DNA of 60,900 nucleotides. Origin: Nocardia cerradoensis NBRC 101014. GTDB taxonomy: Bacteria; Actinomycetota; Actinomycetes; Mycobacteriales; Mycobacteriaceae. Shown here in pieces: positions 54,901 through 60,900 of this stretch (position 1 is its first letter; each line of letters begins with the position of its first letter). Location of the stretch: contig NZ_BAFW01000029.1 in assembly GCF_000308535.1 (NCBI RefSeq), forward strand, positions 1 to 60,900. The letters are read 5' to 3'. Under the pieces are notes generated by a model. It searched no databases. It saw only the letters and a program-made list of their open reading frames with translations, and was not told the DNA's origin. The position numbers and the translations under genes were made by a program.

Positions 54901-56220
54901 GTGCTTTCCGCCTTCGTGTCGGCCTTCCGGACCCCGGACTTGCGGCGGAAGATTCTCTTCACGCTGGGCCTGATCGCGCTGTACCGCGTCGGCGCCTCGC
55001 TACCGTCGCCGGGCGTCGACTACAAGGCGATCCGCCATTGCATCGACGTCGTCTCCGGCGGTGACAATGCCGGCATCTACCAGCTGATCAACCTGTTCTC
55101 GGGTGGTGCGCTGCTGCAGCTGTCGGTGTTCGCGATCGGGATCATGCCCTACATCACCGCGAGCATCATCATCCAGCTGCTGACGGTGGTCATCCCGCGG
55201 TTCGAGGAACTGCGAAAAGAAGGCCAGTCCGGCCAGAACAAGATGACGCAGTACACGCGGTATCTGTCGGTCGCGCTCGCGATTCTGCAGGCCACGGGTC
55301 TGGTCGCCCTGGCCGCGCGCGGTCAGCTGCTGCGCGGCTGCCCGCAGGACATCCTCGCCGACACCAGCATCTTCGGCATGATCATCATCGTGCTGGTGAT
55401 GACCGCCGGCGCGGCGCTGGTGATGTGGTTCGGCGAGCAGATCACCGAGCGCGGTATCGGCAACGGTATGTCGCTGCTGATCTTCGCCGGTATCGCCGCC
55501 CGCATCCCGAGCGAGGGCAAGCAGATCCTCGACAGCAAGGGCGGGCTGATCTTCGGCCTGGTGTGTGTCGCCGCCTTCGTGGTGATCGTCGGCGTGATCT
55601 TCGTCGAACAGGGCCAACGCCGAATACCGGTGCAGTACGCCAAGCGCGTGGTCGGCCGCAAGATGTACGGCGGGTCGTCGACCTACCTACCGCTGAAGGT
55701 CAACCAGGCGGGCGTGATCCCGGTGATCTTCGCCTCCTCGCTGCTGTATCTGCCGAACCTGGTCGCCCAGCTGACCCAGTCGACCAACTCCGACAGCTGG
55801 TGGCAGAAGATCATCCAGAAGTATCTGGTGAACCCGGGTAACCCGGTGTACGTCGTGATCTATTTCGCGTTGATCGTGTTCTTCACCTACTTCTACGTCG
55901 CGATCACCTTCAACCCGGAGGAGCGCGCGGACGAGATGAAGAAGTTCGGCGGCTTCATTCCCGGTTACCGTCCGGGTAAGCCGACCGCCGACTATCTGAA
56001 CTATGTACTGAGCCGAATCACCCTCCCCGGTTCGATCTACCTCGGTGCTGTTGCCGTACTGCCCAACCTGCTGTTGCACATCGGTGGCGGCGGTGGCGGT
56101 TCGAACTTCTTGCCGTTCGGCGGCACGTCGGTGCTGATCGTCGTGAGCGTCGGCCTCGATACGGTCAAACAGATCGAGAGCCAACTGATGAACAGAAATT
56201 ACGAAGGGTTCCTCAAGTGA
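54901..56220 (+). CDS. secY: Preprotein translocase subunit SecY
   Basis: The 439-residue protein has ten predicted membrane helices. Signatures include [42 protein letters not shown] and IPVQYAKR, all typical of SecY, the channel of the general secretion pathway. The GTG start has AGGAGG upstream. The 194-bp leader after rplO contains a terminator-like hairpin and a TGCCC/GGGCA stem near 54828. The stop overlaps the adk start. Confidence 0.97.
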   Translation: MLSAFVSAFRTPDLRRKILFTLGLIALYRVGASLPSPGVDYKAIRHCIDVVSGGDNAGIYQLINLFSGGALLQLSVFAIGIMPYITASIIIQLLTVVIPRFEELRKEGQSGQNKMTQYTRYLSVALAILQATGLVALAARGQLLRGCPQDILADTSIFGMIIIVLVMTAGAALVMWFGEQITERGIGNGMSLLIFAGIAARIPSEGKQILDSKGGLIFGLVCVAAFVVIVGVIFVEQGQRRIPVQYAKRVVGRKMYGGSSTYLPLKVNQAGVIPVIFASSLLYLPNLVAQLTQSTNSDSWWQKIIQKYLVNPGNPVYVVIYFALIVFFTYFYVAITFNPEERADEMKKFGGFIPGYRPGKPTADYLNYVLSRITLPGSIYLGAVAVLPNLLLHIGGGGGGSNFLPFGGTSVLIVVSVGLDTVKQIESQLMNRNYEGFLK

Positions 56221-56774
56221 GACTCGTACTGCTCGGACCGCCGGGTGCCGGTAAAGGGACACAGGCCGAACTGCTGTCGGACAAGCTGGGCGTTCCGCAC
56301 ATCTCCACGGGGAATTTGTTCCGTGCGAACATCTCCCAGCAGACCCCGCTCGGCCGCGAGGCGCAGAAGTACCTCGACGCGGGCAATCTGGTGCCCAGTG
56401 ATGTGACCAATCGCATGGTGGAGTCGCGTATCGCCGAGCCCGACGCCGTCAACGGTTTCGTGCTCGACGGCTACCCGCGCACCGTCGACCAGGCCGAGGC
56501 CCTGGAGAAGATGCTCAAGGAATCCGGCCACGCGCTGGACGCGGTGCTGAGTTTCGAGGTTCCCGAGGAGACGCTCGTCGAGCGTCTGGTCGAGCGCGGC
56601 CGCACCAGCGGACGCACCGACGACAACGAGACGATCATCCGGAACCGGATGAACGTGTATCGCGAGGAAACCGAGCCGCTGCTCGAGCACTACGACGGTC
56701 TCGTGGTCGCCGTCGACGGTGTCGGCGAGATCGCCGAGGTCAACACTCGCGCGCTCCGAGCCCTGGGTCGCTGA
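56217..56774 (+). CDS. adk: Adenylate kinase (short form)
   Basis: The 185-residue protein begins with the P-loop [14 protein letters not shown] and has [13 protein letters not shown] and [11 protein letters not shown]. It is the short form, without the zinc-type LID of longer bacterial enzymes, as in other actinobacteria. It catalyses ATP + AMP to 2 ADP. The GTG start overlaps the secY stop. Confidence 0.97.
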   Translation: MRLVLLGPPGAGKGTQAELLSDKLGVPHISTGNLFRANISQQTPLGREAQKYLDAGNLVPSDVTNRMVESRIAEPDAVNGFVLDGYPRTVDQAEALEKMLKESGHALDAVLSFEVPEETLVERLVERGRTSGRTDDNETIIRNRMNVYREETEPLLEHYDGLVVAVDGVGEIAEVNTRALRALGR

Positions 56775-56779
56775 GGCGA

Positions 56780-57580
56780 ATGGTTTTCGGCCTCAAGCAG
56801 AAGAAGGTGGTGCCGTTCCGCACCGCCGGTGAGCTCGATGCCATGGCCGCGGCCGGCGCGATCGTCGGCCGCGCGCTGGTCGCCGTGCGCGCGGCCGCCA
56901 AGCCCGGCGTGTCGACGTTGGAATTGGACGAGGTCGCCGAGCAGACCATCCGCGAAGCGGGCGCCGTCCCGTCCTTCAAGGGCTATCACGGTTTCCCGGG
57001 CTCGATCTGCTCCTCGGTGAACGACCGTGTGGTGCACGGGATTCCGTCGAAGGACGAGGTGCTCGCCGAGGGCGATCTGGTCTCCATCGACTGCGGTGCG
57101 ATTCTCGAGGGCTGGCACGGCGATTCGGCGTGGACGTTCGGCATCGGCGAGGTCATCGAGGCCGACCGGCTGCTCAGCGAGGCCACCCGGCTGTCGATGG
57201 ACGCCGGTATCGCGGCCATGCTGCCGGGCAATCGCCTGACCGACGTCTCGCACGCGATCGAGCTGGGCACGCGCGCCGCGGAGAAGGAACACGGCCGCGC
57301 CTACGGCATCGTCGACGGCTACGGCGGACACGGCATCGGCCGTCAGATGCATATGGATCCGTTCCTCGCCAATGAGGGCGCACCCGGACGCGGTCCGAAA
57401 CTGGTGGTCGGGTCGGTGCTGGCCATCGAGCCGATGTTGACCCTCGGCACCACGGAAACCACTGTGCTGGAAGACGATTGGACCGTCGTTACCACCGACG
57501 GCAGTCGCGCCGCGCACTGGGAGCACACCGTGGCGGTCACCGAGGACGGCCCGCGAATCCTGACCGTCCGCCCCGAATAA
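56780..57580 (+). CDS. map: Methionine aminopeptidase type I
   Basis: The 266-residue protein has the pita-bread metallopeptidase signatures: the metal-ligand Asp residues in VSIDCGAI and WHGDSAWTF, His in [12 protein letters not shown] and Glu in [11 protein letters not shown] and [11 protein letters not shown]. It removes N-terminal Met from nascent proteins. It lies 5 bp after adk, the usual order. A hairpin terminator follows. Confidence 0.96.
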   Translation: MVFGLKQKKVVPFRTAGELDAMAAAGAIVGRALVAVRAAAKPGVSTLELDEVAEQTIREAGAVPSFKGYHGFPGSICSSVNDRVVHGIPSKDEVLAEGDLVSIDCGAILEGWHGDSAWTFGIGEVIEADRLLSEATRLSMDAGIAAMLPGNRLTDVSHAIELGTRAAEKEHGRAYGIVDGYGGHGIGRQMHMDPFLANEGAPGRGPKLVVGSVLAIEPMLTLGTTETTVLEDDWTVVTTDGSRAAHWEHTVAVTEDGPRILTVRPE

Positions 57581-57590
57581 TTCTCTTCGC

Positions 57591-57624
57591 GACGCACCCG
57601 TGGCCTCGTCGGCGCGGGTGCGTC
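57591..57624. terminator. Terminator between map and the convergent zinc-ribbon gene
   Basis: GACGCACCCG (57591-57600) pairs perfectly with CGGGTGCGTC (57615-57624) across a 14-nt loop, between two converging genes, so it may act in both directions. Confidence 0.75.
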
Positions 57625-57641
57625 GTGCTGTCGGAGGGCTG

Positions 57642-57839
57642 TTACGCCGTACGCCCGGTCATGGTGGTGAGCGGAACCACGCCCGTCCAGCCGCACGGGC
57701 GGTCACAGCTGGCGACGACGGTGGGCGCCCCGGCGAAATCGGCCGAAGCCCGTGCGGGATAACCGCATTCGGGACATTTGCCGAAGTAGTCGAGAACCTC
57801 GTGCATTCCGGGGTTCATGGCGATCCTGCGTTCGGTCAC
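57642..57839 (-). CDS. Small zinc-ribbon-like hypothetical protein (65 aa)
   Basis: The GTG at 57839 is preceded by GAGGAGGG; an internal ATG seven codons later is an alternative. The peptide contains KCPECGYPA and a later Cys pair (SCDRPCGW), which together form a plausible four-Cys zinc ribbon. No function is recognised. It is convergent with map. Confidence 0.65.
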   Translation of the reverse strand: MTERRIAMNPGMHEVLDYFGKCPECGYPARASADFAGAPTVVASCDRPCGWTGVVPLTTMTGRTA

Positions 57840-58058
57840 GGGCCCTCCTCACAGTCGGCGTACGGTGTGGCGGCCGCACGTGTCGATGAATATCTGCTGG
57901 TCGAGAACCTAACTCGCGCGCCGGTGCGATCGATCGGTTCCGGCGTGCGCATTGGACATCTCACAAGCGGTGCGGCGAGGCGCTGCGGGTGTGCCACAGC
58001 GCGTCGGCCGCGCCAGGTCGATTAAGCTGAATCGGTAATCGTGTGTCGAGGGGGGACT

Positions 58059-58862
58059 GTGGCCGGTTCGGTGATGGCCGAGGATAACGATCGGGACCTG
58101 GCGGCGGCGATCGGCGATCTGGCCGCGCGGTCCGGGCTGGGCCGGCATCAGCAGACATATCTGCCCCGGTCGCCGCGCACGGGCGGCAAGATCGTGCTGA
58201 TCGTGCTCGCGAGCGCGGGGGTGATCGCCGCGGTGGTGTCGTTCGCGGTGAGGCAGCCGGTGCTCGGCATCCTGGCCGCGATCTTCCCGATCGTGTTGGT
58301 ACCGGCGCTGATTCGGGCGTTCCGCTGCACCCGCAGTTACGAGGGCGCCCGGCTGGACCTCTACGATCGGGGACTGGTCGCGGCCCTGCTGGGACGGTTG
58401 TGGGCGGTGCGCTACGACAGCACCACCGTGTACCAGAACATCGTGCGGCATATGCGCAACGGCCATCACATCGGCACCACCTACGCCTACACCCTCACCG
58501 ACCTCGCCGGTACGAATTTCGTTGTCGGCGACGGCATATCGGATCCGCAGCAGTGGGGTCCGGCGATTCAGCGGGCCGTCACCGACGCTCAGCTGCCGCA
58601 GGCGCTGGCAGCCCTGCAGGCGGGGCATCGGCTCGTGTTCGGCGAGCTGTGGATGACGTGGTACGAGGTCGGCTCACCCCGCAAGTCGGCGCCGTGGACG
58701 CAGGTGAATCAGGTGTCGATCTCCGACGGCCGGCTCAGCGTCGATGTGGCCGGGCGCTGGTTCGCGCTGACCTCGGCGATGGTGAGCGATATTCCGAACT
58801 TCCTGATCTTCGAGGCGCTGGCCACCCATCTGTCCCGGGTGCACGGCGGTAGTCGACACTGA
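58059..58862 (+). CDS. Hypothetical membrane protein with two N-terminal helices
   Basis: I chose the GTG at 58059, which has GAGGGGGG just upstream; a GTG at 58041 is also in frame. The 267-residue protein has two hydrophobic segments at about residues 47-65 and 69-85. A soluble domain follows with CTRSYEGARLDLYDRGLVA and a TTYAYTLTDLAGTNFVVGDG stretch, probably mostly beta strand. It resembles the DUF6585-like group of uncharacterised actinobacterial membrane proteins, but I am not sure of the family. The 219-bp gap upstream shows no further gene. Confidence 0.75.
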   Translation: MAGSVMAEDNDRDLAAAIGDLAARSGLGRHQQTYLPRSPRTGGKIVLIVLASAGVIAAVVSFAVRQPVLGILAAIFPIVLVPALIRAFRCTRSYEGARLDLYDRGLVAALLGRLWAVRYDSTTVYQNIVRHMRNGHHIGTTYAYTLTDLAGTNFVVGDGISDPQQWGPAIQRAVTDAQLPQALAALQAGHRLVFGELWMTWYEVGSPRKSAPWTQVNQVSISDGRLSVDVAGRWFALTSAMVSDIPNFLIFEALATHLSRVHGGSRH

Positions 58863-58938
58863 ATTTCCTTGGGCGCCACCGGATATTCAATCTGGTGTGC
58901 TGTTGTTGCTACTGCGCGCGTCGACGGTGGAGGTGGCA

Positions 58939-59412
58939 GTGGTCAACGAACGGCTCCATGCCGACATGATGACGGTGCTCGAGGGGCTCGACGAGCAATT
59001 GCGCGGGATCGCGGAGATCCAGTTGCGACGCTCCCGCCTGACGGCCACCGCGAGCACCTGTGAGCAGCGAATTCAGGTGACGGTCAATGCCGACGGGCTG
59101 CTGATCGACACGAAGTTCGCCGACGATATCGCGGATCTGACCTACGACGAGATCGCCGCCGGGATGACCGCGGCGGTGCAGCAGGCCGCGGCCGAGGTGC
59201 TGCGCCAGGGCGCCGAACTGATGCAGCCGCTGCGTGAACGCAAACTGCAGTTGCCCAAATTGTCGGAATTCGTCGAGGGCGCACCGGATCTCGGGCAGAT
59301 GATGCCCACCGCGCCCCCGGCGCCGACCCGGCTCGAGGACTATCGCGACGTCCCGCCCGCGCATCCGATGGACGGTAGCGCGCACCGCTCGATGGTGTCC
59401 GACGAGGACTGA
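58939..59412 (+). CDS. YbaB/EbfC-like small protein, probable partner of a secreted toxin-type gene
   Basis: The GTG at 58939 with GGTGGAGG upstream gives 157 residues. A helical first segment is followed by VTVNADGLLIDTKFADDIAD and YDEIAAGMTAAVQQAAAEVL, the strand-helix pattern of YbaB/EbfC nucleoid-associated proteins. The C-terminus is Pro-rich and disordered. Such YbaB-like proteins often sit directly upstream of WXG100-like and type VII-secreted toxin genes in Nocardia and Mycobacterium. The next gene starts 6 bp later and is of that type, which suggests a chaperone or partner role. Confidence 0.75.
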   Translation: MVNERLHADMMTVLEGLDEQLRGIAEIQLRRSRLTATASTCEQRIQVTVNADGLLIDTKFADDIADLTYDEIAAGMTAAVQQAAAEVLRQGAELMQPLRERKLQLPKLSEFVEGAPDLGQMMPTAPPAPTRLEDYRDVPPAHPMDGSAHRSMVSDED

Positions 59413-59418
59413 TCCGTC

Positions 59419-60900
59419 GTGAGCCTGTACCTGCCCCCGCCCGTGCGTCCGATTGCCTGGGTTGCCGGTGCGAGCTGGCCCGACGGCGACGAAGACAAGA
59501 TGTGGGCGGTGTCGCGGGCGTGGGAGCAGGCGTCCAAGGATCTCGCGGCGCAGGTCTCCGGTATCGAGAGCGCGAAAAACGCGGCGATGGCGGCCTTTCC
59601 GGCGGGTGATGCCGCCGATCAGATCGGCAAGTTGTTCGACGTCTTCCTGCAGGGGGACCAGTCGCTCGCGACGCTGGCCGAATCGTTCAAGACCATCGGC
59701 GATTCGACCTTCGACGTCGGAACCGAACTGCAGTCGGCGAAGATCAACATCATTGTCTCGCTGTGCATTCTGCTGGTCGAGATCGCCTGGGCATGGCTGT
59801 TTCCGCCGACCGCGCCGGCGGTGGAGGCGGCTGCGATCGGCACCACGCGATCGATCGTGAAATTCATCGCCGACGCACTGCAGAACGCACTCGAACGGGC
59901 CTGGGCGAAACTGGGATTCGCGACCCGCGGCGAACTCAACGGCGCCTCCCGGTACTGGTTCAAACACATCCTCTCGGCCGATACCTGGAAGGGGATGAAG
60001 GGGCAGACCTGGAAGTACAAGGCCAAGACGATTCTGCCGACGGCCAAGGGCATGGGCGTCTACACGCTGAAATTCGGCGAGGGCGCGCTCTGGGCGCCGG
60101 TCACCAATGCGATCGTGCAGGGCGCGCAGATCGCGGACGGTAAACGGCACGGATTCAACTGGAAGGAATTCGGCGCCTCCTGGGCGGCGTCGGCGCTGAG
60201 CACCATCCCCAGTCGCGAACTCGGCCGCTACATGGGCTTCGGGATCAGTAACCTCGACAAGAAATTCGGCGGCGCGATCACGAATATGCCGTTCCGGTCG
60301 GGAATGTTTTTGCAAGGCGCGACCATCGGCGCCACGGCCGGTGTCTTCGGCAACATCTTCGGCAATATCGGCGCGGGCGCGGTGACCGGCGATTTCGCGG
60401 GCGCCTTCGCGGGGCCGGAGGGGTGGGTCGGTAGTGCGGCCCGCGGTGGCATGGTCGGCGGTATCCGCGGTCTCGGTACGAAGACGACCACCAATACCGA
60501 GGGCGACCCGCGATTCAACCTGTGGATGAATGCGAAAGCGCCGTGGGCCCCGCCGAAGACGCCACCGACCAACAACCCGCTGACACCGAGGCCGGTGCCG
60601 GGACAGACCGAGTCGTCATCGACGAGCACTGGCGCCACGACGAATACCGCGACGAAGAACTCGGGCGGAAATAACCAGGCGGGCGGGGGTTTCCGTGATC
60701 CGTCGGATCCGAACTATATGACGCCGTCGCGCCCGGCTCCTGCCCCGCCGACTCAGTCGGCCGGGGCGGGGGGCGGCGGAAATCATTCGGGCACAATGGG
60801 TTTTGGTGGTCAGCACCAGTCGGCGTCCGGTGGGCACGGTGGTGGTGGTTTCCGTGATCCGTCGGACCCGAACTATATGACGCCGTCGCGTCCTGCGCCG
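59419..60900 (+). CDS. WXG100-like/CpnT-type secreted polymorphic toxin, N-terminal part (3' end outside window)
   Basis: The GTG at 59419 opens a frame of 494 codons with no stop before the window edge. It begins with LPPPVRPIAWVAGASWPDGD followed by EDKMWAVSRAWEQASKDLA, close to the N-terminal WXG100-like domain of CpnT-type toxins. Helices around residues 60-260 follow, including a hydrophobic stretch (INIIVSLCILLVEIAWAWLF) and Gly/Ala-rich segments (GATIGATAGVFGNIFGNIGA). From about residue 370 the chain becomes a Pro/Thr/Asn/Gly-rich linker with a duplicated block. A C-terminal toxin domain and a downstream immunity gene are expected beyond the window. Type VII secretion is inferred. Confidence 0.78.
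   Translation, partial: MSLYLPPPVRPIAWVAGASWPDGDEDKMWAVSRAWEQASKDLAAQVSGIESAKNAAMAAFPAGDAADQIGKLFDVFLQGDQSLATLAESFKTIGDSTFDVGTELQSAKINIIVSLCILLVEIAWAWLFPPTAPAVEAAAIGTTRSIVKFIADALQNALERAWAKLGFATRGELNGASRYWFKHILSADTWKGMKGQTWKYKAKTILPTAKGMGVYTLKFGEGALWAPVTNAIVQGAQIADGKRHGFNWKEFGASWAASALSTIPSRELGRYMGFGISNLDKKFGGAITNMPFRSGMFLQGATIGATAGVFGNIFGNIGAGAVTGDFAGAFAGPEGWVGSAARGGMVGGIRGLGTKTTTNTEGDPRFNLWMNAKAPWAPPKTPPTNNPLTPRPVPGQTESSSTSTGATTNTATKNSGGNNQAGGGFRDPSDPNYMTPSRPAPAPPTQSAGAGGGGNHSGTMGFGGQHQSASGGHGGGGFRDPSDPNYMTPSRPAP
60688..60900 (+). repeat. Duplicated GGFRDPSDPNYMTPSRPAP block in the toxin linker
   Basis: Codons from 60688 and from 60847 encode the same GGFRDPSDPNYMTPSRPAP block, spaced 53 residues apart. 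The DNA copies differ at only a few third positions. The second copy reaches the window end, so more copies may follow. Confidence 0.85.

Overview
The window comes from a high-GC Gram-positive actinomycete, most likely Nocardia or a close mycolic-acid relative. This rests on GC-rich codon use, frequent GTG starts with ATGA/GTGA overlaps, a mycobactin/nocobactin-type siderophore locus, IdeR-like iron boxes, an MTB12-like secreted protein, tandem LIP-family secretory lipases, and a type Z S14 in the spc ribosomal operon. The genus is inferred, not proven.

Region 1 (1-16961) is an iron-acquisition block. It holds a partial MTB12-like secreted protein, an MbtG-type lysine N6-hydroxylase, a formyltransferase, an NRPS (C-A-PCP) with a damaged condensation motif, a siderophore-binding lipoprotein, a C-PCP protein without an adenylation domain, an NRPS (C-A-PCP-E), and a pair of exporter-fold ABC half-transporters resembling IrtAB/YbtPQ. 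Iron boxes precede mbtG, the formyltransferase and the binding protein.

Region 2 (17017-21332) is an accessory island inside the iron locus. A five-gene minus-strand run encodes a weakly resolvase-like protein, two small proteins, a 160-residue acidic protein and a nuclease-like protein with a charged helical tail. An XRE regulator is divergent to it, and a small ABM-family monooxygenase follows. I see no transposase or integrase.

Region 3 (21494-39770) is a second iron block. A siderophore-interacting flavoprotein faces an operon of ArCP-Cy-A-PCP (MbtB-like), C-A-PCP-E-C, type II thioesterase, KS (MbtC-like) and AT-KR-ACP (MbtD-like). A DrrABC-like exporter follows. Three more iron boxes lie here. 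Together the two blocks predict a mycobactin-family siderophore: an aryl cap on an oxazoline or thiazoline, a beta-hydroxy acyl unit, and N6-hydroxylysine that is probably formylated rather than long-chain acylated. Salicylate synthase, salicyl-AMP ligase, MbtH and a phosphopantetheinyl transferase are absent and must act from elsewhere.

Region 4 (39926-48491) is metabolic: two tandem lipases, an AlkB-type alkane hydroxylase, a glycogen-debranching-type glucosidase and a secreted M13 zinc metallopeptidase.

Region 5 (48640-57580) is the spc ribosomal operon through secY-adk-map. It is split: a strong terminator after rpsZ and a divergent HxlR-regulator/NmrA-reductase pair separate rplN-rplX-rplE-rpsZ from rpsH-rplF-rplR-rpsE-rpmD-rplO. 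Both halves start with near-identical promoter and leader elements.

Region 6 (57642-60900) holds a small zinc-ribbon protein, a membrane protein, a YbaB-like protein and the start of a large WXG100-like, toxin-type secreted protein that runs off the window. All calls come from reading the sequence; no database search was run.
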